Positions 1-10,740 of a stretch of DNA of 64,000 bases are shown piece after piece. The position numbers and the translations under genes are program-made. The notes below the pieces were generated by a model. That model searched no databases. It saw nothing but the letters and a program-made list of their open reading frames with translations, and was not told where the DNA came from. This DNA is from Heloderma charlesbogerti. Taxonomy: Eukaryota > Chordata > Lepidosauria > Squamata > Helodermatidae. The number at the start of each line of letters is the position of its first letter. Positions within the stretch are counted from its first letter, which is position 1. The stretch is from NCBI GenBank assembly GCA_026122225.1, contig JANEZZ010002354.1:372001-436000 (forward strand), in the 5' to 3' direction.

Positions 1-308
1 CAACAAAACCCTACATCTGGAAATGTCCTAATAATCTGCACTTTATTTTGTTCATGAAGGGTGGCATTTACGGTGTCAACTGTATGGATGCAAAAACTGT
101 ACTAAAGACTTCAGAGGAAGTTTAGAAACAGCATGGCTTGCTTTGAGTGCAATGCATACGGCAACAAATTGTGGCCCTTTATCCTTTGCTATTGGCTGCA
201 TTGCCTGCACTGTACAGACACTATCAGTTCTTGAAAAGAATGACAGTGGCTGCAATCCAGAGAGCTCTGAGTGAAAGGGAAAAAATAAGGTAAAACCATA
301 TACACAAT

Positions 309-720
309 TAGGCCTGGTTCAGACATTTAATGAACTATAGTTTATGAAGCTGGGAATGAGCACTGGGCTTGCAGGCTCTCCCCATGCCTCTTAACTTTGT
401 GTGCTGGCTTCAGCGCTTGGATCCCACTCAGTTTAAACTACAGTTCTCAATTACTTCTGAACAGGGAATTGTGGTTTCATGTCAGTTTACTAACCAGGAT
501 CTTCTTAAACCAGGATTAAATGGTGGTTTAGGATCCTGATTAGTAAACTAATATTAAATCACAGTTCCCCATTTCGGACATAACAGGGAACTGTAATTTA
601 ATAAGACCATGATTGAAGTGCAAAAGCCAGTAGATAAGGGGATGAGCGAGTGTGTAGTCATGACACTTGTAAGTGGGTTAATCAACTACAGTTTATTAAA
701 TTGGGGATGTTACATATGGA
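309..720. mobile_element. Foldback element, GGCCTGGTTCAGACAT family, copy A
   Basis: The copy starts with GGCCTGGTTCAGACAT and contains repeated inverted blocks around ACCAGGATTAAA and its complement, and AACTATAGTTTA. Similar sequence recurs at 22190-22385, 22800-24010 and 44017-44420. I do not know a published name. The right boundary is uncertain. Confidence 0.5.
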
Positions 721-2222
721 AAGGTCCATTGCGCTCTGTATGGTGTCTGGATGCATCTTGCTTATGCAAAAGTCTTGCACCAAGAAAGTTGCTATTCTGC
801 TTGTAGAAACCCAGTTTCTGCATGTGGAAGAGGGTAACTGGTTTGCAGCTTGGGTGTCCTAGGTTGTTTTTAAAAATAATAATAAAAAATCAGCAGGTTT
901 TTAAGGCTTTTCACTATCTCTCAAGCAATATTTGTAAATGAAGCATCATTGCAGTGGCTAGGTCAGCTTTTCTAAAAGTGTAATGTCATGTGGGGTAAAC
1001 TTTCACTCTCCAAAGTCAAAATAAACCTGGTGTGTGTGTTTTTTAAATCAATGTAAAGAAAGATTTTTTTTTTAAAGGAGAATCCTAAAGAAAATAATTT
1101 GGTAAACTGTAAAACAAATACCTTGGCTAATTAGTATCAAATTGGTATCAAATTGTTGGGGAACGGGTAGATAATGAAAAAGGCTAGCCCAGTTAACAAA
1201 AAATTCTTACTGCATCTGTACAAAAGACAACAGAGAAAACGACAAACACATAGTGCCATAGCATATCAGGAAACACTACTAGACACTACACCTTTGCAAA
1301 AATGCCAAAAGAAAAAGGAGACCACTGAAGAAATCATAAAAACTAGCAACAAGCTTTTTTTAAAATTAGGCTGATCAATGTGTCAACTCACTTCAGTTTG
1401 ATTCATAAAATTCTTATTACTATTATTATTTTTCACTGTAAGGTAAACTTTCCTTTTGGTCACCCTGAGGAGAAATTCTATATTGGACTGCTTTAACATG
1501 CATTCTGTATCTGTAAGTGTCAAAATCAAAGCCAACTAGTAGTGCTAAATACACACTCATTGCTGAAATGGCAGCCATGTGTTAGGTTTATCCTGTTCCC
1601 AACATTAAGCCAAACTTGCTGCATTTGGTTGCAGGGATGTTTTGCGCTTCTCTGCCCCATGTCACTGACTGCTGATAGGGAAACACAGAACATCATGACC
1701 TCAGTACACAGTTCTAGTAGACATTATGGAAAGATAGTGGTCTATTTGCATGGCTGCCATTTTTAGCGGCAGCTGTGTGTTTAGCATCGTGTTGAGTTTG
1801 GTCCTGAGACCTACCGAAATCATATTTGTCCACAATCAGGTCTCAAATTGATCACAAGGCAATTGCATATGTTATCTTGAGTGAAAAAACAGAAAAACTC
1901 TGATGCGCCCCATATATTATGCTTTATTCTCATGTTTTATTTGCCACTAGCTTTTGTTGTAGGAGAGAAGTAGTCTGATCAGCTGTATTCATTGTTAATG
2001 AATCACTTATATTTGAGGAAATAATAAAAGTGGCTAGCTTCTGCTTTCCTAGCCAACAGGACAGGGATAAAATTTCTGCATGATTTATAGGCACAATCCA
2101 GAGCTAGCTGAGCATGTTCAAGTCCCAGTAAGTAAGTTAGCAAGCACAGTTAACTACTTAAGTTCCATTGGATGCAATGGATATGGCCAATTTTTTTACA
2201 AAGTTGTGCTCTTTCTCTCTAT

Positions 2223-2456
2223 GGCTAGATCTACACTAGTGCTTTTTACCGGTACTGAAGTGCACTGATTACTATTGGGGCACATTACACACTCCATATA
2301 CCACTTTTGTAGCATCGTTTCCCACTTTTTATTCTGTATTATCCAAAATATCACAGCAGATGTCATTGTGTGTGTTACCAGGTATAAATGGGCAAGAGGG
2401 ATATAGTGTTACCCTGATGGGATCATATCTGTATGACATGAGGTGTAGATCCAGCC
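2223..2456. mobile_element. Short DNA element with GGCTRGATCTACAC terminal inverted repeats
   Basis: The left end GGCTAGATCTACAC and right end GTGTAGATCCAGCC are inverted copies, 234 bp apart, with no coding capacity. Both ends abut TAT, so a 3-bp target duplication is possible. The superfamily is not assigned. Confidence 0.5.
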
Positions 2457-2814
2457 TATATTGTGCCTAGTTTATTCATTTAAACAATATTTTCTATAAA
2501 AAAATCTCTGTTCCATTTCTAATATACAGAAAGTTTTCTTATACTTTGAGATGTCATTGTTTTGCCTCAGTCATTTTAGAATAAAGCAAAGGTATAGTAG
2601 AATGCTTCTCAGATGAAAAGGTAGTTTAAAACACTGTTTTTCAGGCAAAAATATGAAATTTCATATACATATACTGCCTAAGGGCTTGGTTGGGGGGAGA
2701 AGAATACATTTTGATAAAAACACCACTTAGCACATCATCCAAACCTGAGCATTCAGCGTGATAAAGTGTTAGGACACAATCCAGCCAAAGTTAAGCATTA
2801 AGAACATTAATCCT

Positions 2815-2895
2815 ATGGACATCTACTCAGAAGTAAGTCCTACTAAGTTCAGTGGGACTTACCCCAAAGTATATATACATAGGATTGGAGCCGCA
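2815..2895. repeat. TGCAATCCTA semi-palindromic ~90-bp repeat
   Basis: It contains CTACTCAGAAGTAAGTCC, then CAGTGGGACTTAC, then CATAGGATTG. This is the recurring short palindromic repeat also seen near 14605, 16430, 22025, 27060, 33770, 38335, 39430, 40826 and 52900. Confidence 0.7.
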
Positions 2896-3094
2896 AGGTC
2901 CCATTGATTCCAATTGGAGAGATTTTCTGCATGATTTACCAATGAATTAATAGGAAAATGTTCTGCTATGATTAAAAATTATGCAAGAATTTTTTATTCT
3001 ATGGAGAGTGAAATGCTATTGTTTTAATAAGCTGACCATATTATGAAATTTAAATCACTGTGTCTGCCAACAGCAAAACTCCTTGTTTTAAGTA

Positions 3095-3270
3095 AATTTG
3101 AAGGCAAAAAGAGAAGGGGACGGCAGAGGGTGAGATGGCCAGATAGCATCACCAATGCAATGAATATGAACTTGAGCACACTCTGGGAGAGAGCGGAGGA
3201 CAGGAAGGCCTGGCGTGCTATGGTCCATGGGGTCATGAAGAGTCGGACATGACTTAATGACTGAACAACA
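3095..3270 (+). mobile_element. BovB (RTE) 3' tail
   Basis: It is a 5'-truncated fragment. The plus-strand translation includes KRRGRQRVRWPDSIT and AEDRKAWRAMVHGV, then GAGTCGGACATGACTTAA and ACTGAACAACAA. It matches the last ~170 bp of the full-length BovB at 45143-48344. It is antisense to PROX1 and lies in the 3' flank. Confidence 0.88.
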
Positions 3271-3527
3271 AATTTTATTTTCTGCAGTACTGCTTTGCTA
3301 GAAATAGCGGGGCGGGGGTGGTGGGGGAGAACAAAAAATCTGAGTAAGTAATGATGGTGTGAACTCCAAAAATGAAGGCATTCCAACCCTGGATTTTTGG
3401 ATTCCAATTCCACCTGATCTAGTTTGGTTTGGATCCAGACCTCTCTCGAATCTAGGCCCAATCTGAAATAAACCTTTTTCAATCCTACAGCGATTCCTAT
3501 GAGAATTCCACACTGCTACTCCCCACT

Positions 3528-3587
3528 ACTACAGGGGGTTGGACTCGATGATCTTATAGGCCCCTTCCAACCCTACTATTCTATGAT
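3528..3587 (+). mobile_element. CR1 LINE 3' end
   Basis: It contains GGTTGGACTCGATGATC, GGCCCCTTCCAACCC and ends ATTCTATGA, the sauropsid CR1 3' terminus. Confidence 0.8.
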
Positions 3588-4011
3588 ACCCCTTCCCAAA
3601 CTTTCCAAAATGGTGGAAAGCAGATGGGGACCACTTCTGGGAACAACTGGCATAGGGTACATGGCCCAAGATGTTGCTACACAGCATACAGGACTCTGGA
3701 AACTAGGGTGAATTATTCAGGGCATCCGTTGTTCTACTAAGGGGAAAGATTGAAGACTGGCGTGGATACCACTCTTGATCTTGTTTGAATAAGTGGAAGG
3801 GATGTTTATATGTCTTCTAACCTATAACATGAAAATCTTACCTCCTTCATTAAATAGTTGAGCTAAAGTTTTAGAAAGCACTAAGCTTGTGAAATGCCTC
3901 CATAGAGTTGAGAACTTAATATAAACAAAGAGACACAACTGACTGTAGAATTGCACTGTGACATTTGTCTTTCTAGAACAAAATGCCGCTTTGTAGTGAG
4001 CAATAACTGGC

Positions 4012-4040
4012 TATATATATATATATATACACACACACAT

Positions 4041-4077
<37 letters not shown>
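4012..4077. repeat. Compound (TA)n/(CA)n microsatellite
   Basis: TA dinucleotides, then CA/CATA, then TA again. It is 325 bp downstream of the PROX1 stop, possibly in the 3' UTR. Confidence 0.95.
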
Positions 4078-4401
4078 AAAAAGTAATGCCCTAAACTTGC
4101 TAAAACAGGCTTGTACACACTTCAAAACATTCTTCTCCCAGGGGGAAAAAACAAAACCCAAATATTTTTCCCTCCAAATGTTAAAAGTCATGGGCAAAAG
4201 TAAAACAAAGGCTGGAGTTAAAATAATGATCCACTTGTTACTGACCTAAATAACAAAAAATAATAGCAATCACCAAAGATTATGATCTGATTTCATGAAA
4301 TTAATTTAGACACACATACACACACTCACACACAACTTGGGCATCAAAAAGGGGGATCTGCTACTTTTTTTTAATACATTCATAAATAGTGGTTGAAATT
4401 T

Positions 4402-4587
4402 CTACTCATGGAGAAGCTCTTGGAGGCAGTTTGGGGATTTGAAAATCTCAGGAACTTCACTGTCCAGCTTACAGATGACCTTGTATATGGCCTTCTTCCA
4501 GGAAGGATCAACATCTTTGCCTGCGATAATGGCATTGAAAAACTCTCGTAATGTGATCTGAGCCACTTCCAGGAATCTCTCTGGAAC
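4402..4587 (-). CDS. PROX1: PROX1 terminal coding exon: C-terminal Prospero domain and stop
   Basis: This 186-bp segment encodes 61 residues from VPERFLEVAQ to the C-terminus CLQELLHE, then TAG at 4404-4402. It is the C-terminal half of the Prospero domain. The true exon begins at the GTT codon for VPERF, after the acceptor TGTATCAGCAG. An open frame continues about 50 bp further upstream, but that is intron read-through and not protein. The three exons together give 34+65+61=160 residues, matching the homeo-Prospero C-terminus of the roughly 737-residue vertebrate protein. There is no stop, frameshift or missing residue. The 3' UTR follows toward position 1. Confidence 0.97.
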   Translation of the reverse strand, partial: VPERFLEVAQITLREFFNAIIAGKDVDPSWKKAIYKVICKLDSEVPEIFKSPNCLQELLHE

Positions 4588-5639
4588 CTGCTGATACAAG
4601 GAGACAATGGCATTAATAAAAGTTTTCAGTTTCAAGTCTCTGGGTCTTCAAAGGAAACTGAGCTAAGTTCTTGCTTTCAAAAGGGAGCTTACATAGCACC
4701 TGCATTTTCTAAATGTGGCAGACCTCTATTCTCTTAGGCAAGGCTGTTATATATAGTACAATAACTTTTAAAACATGTGTTAGCTAGCTTTGTAAAGTCG
4801 AACCACAGAATGTAGGTATTAAAATATGAACATCTGGGTTTAGAGGGTGCTGGATTTATAATTAGCAGAGGAAGGGAATGATGGGGGGTGGAAGGCTATT
4901 GCCTTGAAGGTTTGCGGAAATTTTTGTCCACATTTGTATGTTTTATCACTCTTTACTCTCTAAGGGTACATGTGAGAATTTAGCATGTGCTGAAAACAAC
5001 ATAGCCTCTTCACTTCTGTGTGTTCTGCTTTGGTTCCAGCTAGTGCTGAAAAGGTATCTATTACAAATGGTTGTTTGCAGTTTTATCACGAGTACCTAAT
5101 AAACGCATCCTCTAATGGCCTGGATCCACAGTTGTTTTGTGTGTGGTGCTCCCATAACATAACTCAGCCATTATGGTTCCCACTTCGACCCAAATGTCCC
5201 AATAAAAATCATATGTATTCAACCAGGTGGAATGGGGGTGGGGTGGGAACTCTACAGATGCTGTGAACATAGACCCAAGTTTTTTGTGACCAGTTAGGTT
5301 TCTCAATGGCAATCTAGTTTATTTGGTATACTGAAAATCAGTGCACACTGCTTTCAACATCTTTGACAACAAATTGGGGGAAAGCACCCTTTTCATGAAG
5401 ATGGTGTACCCTAAAACCAGTTCCTTTTCATTGTCTTTATGTTTTAAAAAGGATACTGTACATGCAGATTCAGGCCCCCTTCATAATATCCATTCATAGG
5501 TAGGGGCAAGTGACAATGCAACTTGGTCAGCAGAGCTCCCAAAGATCAGCTGTTTGAATGAGTGGCTTCCATTCCCATTCCTCAGGGACCACATCCTTCC
5601 CGCAACTGCTTAACAGAAGTCCTAACTGTCGATGTAAGA
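4588..5639. other. Intron stretch, nothing recognised
   Basis: AT-rich intron next to the terminal exon. I see no repeat family or coding exon in it. Confidence 0.5.
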
Positions 5640-5775
5640 CAGCCACCCCGAATCTGATGTCCTCCAGTTGTATCGGACTACAACTCCTATCACCCCAGCC
5701 AGTGTGGTTGTGGTGGCTGGGAGGATGGGAGTTGTAGTCCAACACATCTGGAGGGTGCTGGGTTAGGGAAGGCTG
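5640..5775. mobile_element. hAT-like ~130-bp MITE
   Basis: The ends are inverted (CAGCCACCCCGAATCTG against TAGGGAAGGCTG). The centre holds GGACTACAACTCC and its complement GGGAGTTGTAGTCC. It belongs to the family of 19674-19808. No clear target duplication is seen here. Confidence 0.7.
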
Positions 5776-5889
5776 ATAATTGCACAAGAGAAGGAGTGGA
5801 AGGAGTTTTTTTTCTACCTGGTAGAGTGCATATTTTGCACAAAGAAGGTCACCCATTAAATCCCCAAGCATCTCCACTTAAAGCATCTT

Positions 5890-6000
5890 GGCTAGTAAGT
5901 GCTGGGAAAGACCTCTGCCTGAGATCCTATAGAGCTGCGGCCAGTTAAAAGTGGACAGTATTGGGTGAGATGGACCAGTATAGGGCAGTTTTATATGTTT
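5890..6000 (+). mobile_element. tRNA-derived SINE, 3' half
   Basis: GCTGGGAAAGACCTCTGCC ... GAGATGGACCAGTATAGGG ... ATATGTTT resembles the 3' body of the SINE at 18557 and 61020. The tRNA head is missing. Confidence 0.6.
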
Positions 6001-7285
6001 GGCTCAAGGTGAGTGCCTTGAATTTAGCCCAGGTATATGCATTCTTGGATGTAGCCCACCTGGCAAGAAGCGCTGTGGCCTTCAGACAAAAGGCCCCCAA
6101 CTCTGCCTTAGAATATCATCTCAGAAGCTGCCTCTCTCACTTGCAGACATCAAGTGACTTTCATGAATACCACAGAGGACTCTTAGTCTACTGATTCTGC
6201 ATACTATTTGCCATTCCGGATCCCGCTAACGAACCAACTACTCTTAAAGAAGTCTTCCGACTTTCCCCCCCCACCTCACATGGAAGGCCCCCAAATTATA
6301 CTTCTTTTTCTGTAACGAAGTACTGGAAGCTTTCTCACAGATGACACACTGGCAATCTTCAAGCCAGATTTTGCCATGAGGCAGACATGTGATCAGCCAC
6401 TGCTGAAGTCAGTGGGAGCTGCTTGCATGCAGTAGAGGGTGGAATTTGGACCCAAACAGTGAGTGTCCTTTGAAAAAGGCATATTGACTAATAATGCTGA
6501 AGGAGTAACATGAAAATGGGGGAGTGGAGAAGAGAAAGTCAATAATAAAGATTAAAATAATTATTTCCCTTATACTGACAAAAATATCTCAACAAGACAC
6601 CTCTGTGTTTTGAGTTTTGATTCATGTAAACACAGAGTGCTCTGTCTAATGATATGCAATGCTTTTGTTTGTAGGGATTGCACGAACCCTTCCCTTGAAG
6701 TTGACAGCACTTGTTATTGTCCAAATTAAGCATGCTGTAGAGATTGTGTAGGACTGATGGGTTTGGGAGGGTGGGAGGTATTTGCTAAATGTTATGGAAA
6801 GATAACAAATATTTGATACATTCCGTCAAATATTTCTCTGGAGGTTTGGTTAAGTATTCAAAAACAACAGCCTTCAGAGCTGTACTATGGAACAGGAAAG
6901 TGCTGGCACAGTTTTAGGGAGGTATAAAAAAATGGAGTCCATGATGTTATAAAAAACCAAGAGAAATTCCGATGGGGTATGAAGTTGACTTGGACTGAAC
7001 CAGACCATTGGCCTACCTAGCTTTGATCTTGATTGCCAGAGAGGTGTGGAGTTTTTTGTTTTTTTTAACAGCTCTTGTACATTGCACACTTCAAGGGCCA
7101 CTTGGGTGGCAGAGAAGCAGTACACAAATGCTAAACAAACAAGCTGGTCCTTCAGAGGCAGAAAAACCATCCAAAGCATAAGTGGGACTCCTAGCAAGGA
7201 CAGAAAGGAGCTCTGGGGGAAGACTAGGGAAGTATAGAAAAGCTGAATGTATTATGTGCATCCATTTCCAGTACAGATGTTAGAG
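6001..7285. other. Intron stretch, little recognised
   Basis: No gene. Positions 7085-7140 (GGTGGCAGAGAAGCAGTACA ... ACAAACAAG) look like the very end of an L2-type LINE, too short to be sure. Confidence 0.4.
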
Positions 7286-7406
7286 CAGCCTTCCTCAACC
7301 TGGTGCCCTCCAGCTGTCTGGCATTCCTGATGATTGGCCATGCTGGCTGAGGCTGATAGTCTCTGAAGTCCAAAACAACTGAAGGGCACCAGGTTGGGGA
7401 AAGCTA
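7286..7406. mobile_element. hAT-like ~130-bp MITE
   Basis: The terminal inverted repeat spans about 28 bp: CAGCCTTCCTCAACCTGG on the left and CCAGGTTGGGGAAAGCTA on the right. It is in the same family as 19674-19808. Confidence 0.75.
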
Positions 7407-7890
7407 GTTGGAAGAACACCTACTCCCTAGCCACTGGTTTTCTGGCAATGCAGCTGAAGAACTATGTCAAAGCGAAGTGACAAAAGAATGGACAAAAGTA
7501 ACAAGTTACCGAATGGCATTTGTCCAATGGCATTTGCCCAGCAGTTTGAAACTGTTGATATTTCAACTCAAATATATAATTTATCTCCAATGCTGCCATC
7601 TATACCAGCGGAAGCAATGTAATCCTTTTATTTTAAAGATCCAAGAGCAATCCACCCAGGGTGATACAGGATATTACAGAACATTCTGCATAACCTATTT
7701 CCTAGTGTAGCTGGCTAAAAGCATTATTGTTGTTAACATTTTAGGTGCTAAACATGCCTTGCTGAAGAAGAACCAGCATGTCTATGCAAAAGGAAGCAGT
7801 GATGATGCCAATGGCATTTATATAAGGATGGTGGGGTTGGAAATGCAAACTCAAGTATCTACGCCATCAAAGTTTGGGGTCAGTTTGTAA

Positions 7891-8771
7891 TAAAGATGTC
7901 AGAGAATTCCGCGATGGATCTCGGTGAGGCCAAATGCAAGTGCATTCAGCCCCCCGAAATCCATCGCGTAACGAAGCCCCCGCCTCCCCCAACCCACGAA
8001 CGTTGGGTGGGACGGAGCCCCCGCCCCACCCCACCCCACGAAAATCGTGCGAAACGGAGCACTTAACTGCTCCCGTCGGCACCGACTTGTGAATGGCGCC
8101 CGCCCTGCGGCCGCCATTCGCTTCTTCTTTCATGCCGTGATAGGCTACGTAAATACATACGTAGCCTATCACGGCTAATGCAGGGACGCCTTTTGTGTCC
8201 CTGCGGAGGACATGATAGGCTACGTAAGTATTTACGTAGCCTATCATGGCAGGCTAAAAAAAAAGAAAAAATGTGTACGCAAATGGCAGCTACGGCCGCT
8301 GCCATTTGCGTTCCTTATTTTTGGCCGTCTTGGTTTACGTAAATATTTACGTAGACTATTACGGTGAAAATAAAGGGGAATGCAAATAGCATAGCGGGTG
8401 CTATTTGCGTTTCCCTTTATTTTTGCTGTTATAGTCTACGTAAATATTTACGTAGACTAAGATGGCCAAAAATAAGGAACGCAAATGGCGGCGGCCATAG
8501 CCGCCGCCATTTGCATATGTGGTGTTTTTTGTTTTGTTTTTTACCCAGAGCCCTCCATGGCTGGAAATCCGGCTGCGGATGGCTCTGGCCTGGGCCTGGC
8601 CAGCTGCTCTGCGGAGCCGCCGCGGAGCACAGCCAGCCGGTCGAGGATTCCAGGTGGGGAGGAACGGAGCGCCTCCCCCCCATTGAGGATTCCAGGGGGA
8701 GGGATGGAACGCCTCCCCCCCCCACAATAAACATAATCCGCGGAAAGGTAAGTGACTTTCGTACATCCCTA
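7891..8771. mobile_element. Nested-palindrome DNA element, hAT-like
   Basis: An 881-bp insertion flanked by direct repeats (GTTTGTAA at 7883-7890 and 8772-8779, extendable to 10 bp). Its ends TAAAGATGT and ACATCCCTA are inverted copies. An 8-bp duplication plus TARRGATGT ends fits a non-autonomous hAT element. If the duplication is read as 9-10 bp, a Mutator-like origin is the alternative. The flanks of the element are GC- and CpG-rich, unlike the surrounding intron. The core (8134-8514) is a chain of hairpins described in the next entry. Positions 8643-8735 hold an imperfect tandem pair starting GAGGATTCCAG. No transposase frame is seen. Confidence 0.75.
8134..8514. repeat. Chain of nested palindromes
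   Basis: Hairpins: 8134-8175 (17-bp perfect arms, 8-base loop), 8180-8204 (8-bp arms), 8211-8248 (17-bp arms, 4-base loop), 8277-8311 (14-bp arms), 8336-8353 (perfect TACGTAAATATTTACGTA), 8368-8422 (24-bp arms, 22 matching, 7-base loop), 8432-8459 (perfect 28-bp palindrome) and 8481-8514 (14-bp perfect arms). In addition about 8294-8391 is the near-complete inverse of 8399-8497, so the smaller palindromes sit within the arms of a larger one. Confidence 0.93.
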
Positions 8772-8780
8772 GTTTGTAAT

Positions 8781-9244
8781 GGCTCAGCCAGAAAAATCCA
8801 TCCTTCTCCACCACTATAGCCACACTTTTCCCTTTCTTACACAAGCCTATTCTGGACCAAGCCAGGGAAGCTCACCCATCACTAACGGCAAGTCTTGCCA
8901 TTGTCTTTTTAGAGTTCTTTAATGACATCAACAAGTCTGCCAAATTTCCCAATCTGATTGTGATATTTTTTTTTTACATTTTCAAATTTTGCTTCTGAAA
9001 TTAGATTTTGAGGAACACCTTTTAAAACGTAACTATTAACTCTTAAGGCAATTGTGTTAAAAATCAATGTGTACAATTCAATGCTTCTGTATTTTTTCCC
9101 TCTGAAATTTCTAATATCTCCATCATTAGAATAATGCAAAAGAAAAAAAAAGAATTAAGAAAATATATACTTTTTTAAAAACAAATTTAAATTAGGAGGG
9201 CTTTTTAAAATTACCCAAATGAGTTTCAGTTCTAGTAGACAGGA
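8781..9244. other. Intron stretch, nothing recognised
   Basis: AT-rich sequence with T/A runs and no recognisable family. Confidence 0.4.
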
Positions 9245-9410
9245 ATAGTTTGGCAGAGATTATACAGTGGATTTTCAAAAGCTTTTGATGAAGTCTGTCA
9301 TCACAAGCTCCTAAAAAATTGACAGTGATGAGGTAAGGAGATGGGGCCACTCATAGATCACTAACTGGTTAAATAATAGGAAACAGAGGATAAGAATAGA
9401 CTATTATATT
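9245..9410 (+). mobile_element. CR1 reverse-transcriptase fragment (decayed)
   Basis: The plus strand resembles the CR1 RT region: a frame reads FSKAFDEV.HHKLL, then, in decayed form, the SWI.NWL-type block followed by ...NRG. It is heavily broken by stops and indels. This is an old internal CR1 piece rather than the usual 3' end. Confidence 0.55.
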
Positions 9411-10069
9411 ATTTAATACTAGCGAAGCACCCAACATTTTCTAAGCACTGTACATATATTAAAAGGTACTTCCCTGGCTGCAGACACACAATCTGGTAGA
9501 CATGACACAAAAGGAAAAGTGAATGCAGAGGAAAGAGGAAAACAAGTATTAGAGCAGCTAGTAAATTGTAGGATCCCTGAAGAGTCTATACTGAGTCCAA
9601 CATCATGGAGTGGCATCATTGATTTATTTACAGCCCAGGGAAAGTCTGGGTGAAAAAGTGTGTTTTCAGGAAGTGTTTAAAAGATTCACATTTTACGGGA
9701 GTTGAACTCTAACATATCTGTAGGGCAGCAAGCCTAGGCTAACAAAGCTGTGAAAGGTAGCTACTATATGTGAAGGAAAAATCTTTCCTTTACTGTCTGA
9801 GATAAATCCGGGAAAATTCTGGAAAGCGTCGCCAACATTCAAGCATTTTGGACTGACATCTGACTATTAGCCTTTAACCCTTGTTTAAACCTAGCTGGGA
9901 CCAATGATGACTCATGGCTGCACACACCTAGACACAGTTGGGATCAGGGGAAGGATAGCTGCTTTAAATACGACCCTTTTAGTTGACACATCCTGTATAT
10001 CTGTAACATCTGTAACGAGAGGCCTTCCTTGAGTGACCAGCCATTTATTAAGTTCAGAATCTGAATCGT

Positions 10070-10200
10070 TTTCTTTTTTAAAAAAATTGTTTTATTCTTT
10101 AAAAGTGTTTTATTCTTTTATCTTGTCGTTCACCACTCCAAAATCTTTGATGTGGAGCAGTATATAAATGTTGTAAACAAACAAACAAACAAACAAACGA
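10070..10200 (+). mobile_element. L2-type LINE 3' end with (CAAA)n tail
   Basis: GTGGAGCAGTATATAAATG followed by a CAAA tail (10174-10198) fits the end of a decayed L2-type LINE. The segment upstream to about 9420 may be more of an old LINE but cannot be assigned. Confidence 0.5.
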
Positions 10201-10522
10201 AATGTATCTGCCAAAACAGAATATATGAAGTAGCTCTTAAATCCCACAGTAAACACCACTGTATGAATGCATGCTTCTCCACAGAAAAGCCACAAGTAAT
10301 GACTCGTGGCTGTGTCACATATGTGTGTGAAGGAAAGAGACAGACATCCAGGGATCATCACAGAAAGAGAAAAGGTGCAACTAACTCTTTTGACTGATAT
10401 CATGTAGCATCAGCCTTTATAGGCAATTTGCTGAACAATTTTACTTACAACCTGTAATCACCTTTGTCTGTTGAACCCTTCTACGTTCTGAGAACACATA
10501 TCCAAAATGAATGGCTATATCC

Positions 10523-10612
10523 CACTGACTTGGATTCCTGCACTGAGCATGGTGTTGGACTCGATGGCCTTGTAGGCCCCTTCCAGCCCTACTATTCTAT
10601 GATTCTATGATA
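10523..10612 (+). mobile_element. CR1 LINE 3' end
   Basis: GTTGGACTCGATGGCC, TAGGCCCCTTCCAGCCC and the terminal repeat ATTCTATGATTCTATGA. Confidence 0.85.
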
Positions 10613-10629
10613 TACTATTTGAGGATTAT

Positions 10630-10740
10630 GCGGTGGTTGTTTAACCCTTGCATAAGACACCCTTGCCAGATTTACGCGACACCTTGGCTTGAATTTTCAA
10701 GTTGGGTTGCGGCGATTGTGCGAACCTGGTCACTATGTTT
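10630..10740. repeat. GTTTAACCC/GTGCGAACCTGG dispersed repeat
   Basis: Shares GTTGTTTAACCCTTGCATAA-like and TGTGCGAACC-like blocks with 25280-25490 and 53330-53560. Probably a non-autonomous DNA element. Ends uncertain. Confidence 0.45.

Larger units (their letters stand above)
1..4401 (-). other. PROX1: PROX1 3' UTR and/or downstream flank
   Basis: This is the sequence 3' of the PROX1 stop on the minus strand. PROX1 mRNAs have long 3' UTRs, so much of it may be transcribed, but the cleavage site cannot be fixed. Minus-strand AATAAA hexamers (TTTATT on plus) occur at 42-47, 1923-1928, 2328-2333, 2471-2476, 2993-2998 and 3274-3279. The last lies at a BovB tail. Repeats inside are listed separately. 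I recognise nothing in 721-2222 and little in 3588-4011. Confidence 0.6.

Noticed and set aside
3024..3482. 152-codon minus-strand frame in the PROX1 3' flank
   Set aside because: It is mostly the reverse strand of the BovB tail at 3095-3270. The same antisense frame recurs at 28711-29076 and 48039-48389.
4588..4635. Upstream extension of the terminal PROX1 frame (MKLKTFINAIVSLYQQ)
   Set aside because: The frame is open by chance into the intron. The acceptor CAG at 4590-4588 and the exact match of the preceding exon's end (ANDFE) to VPERF fix the border.
5527..5877. 116-codon minus-strand frame
   Set aside because: It runs through the MITE at 5640-5775 and shows no domain.
8364..8844. Open frames of about 150 codons on both strands
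   Set aside because: They cross GC-rich palindromes of the element at 7891-8771, where few stops are expected. No protein similarity recognised.
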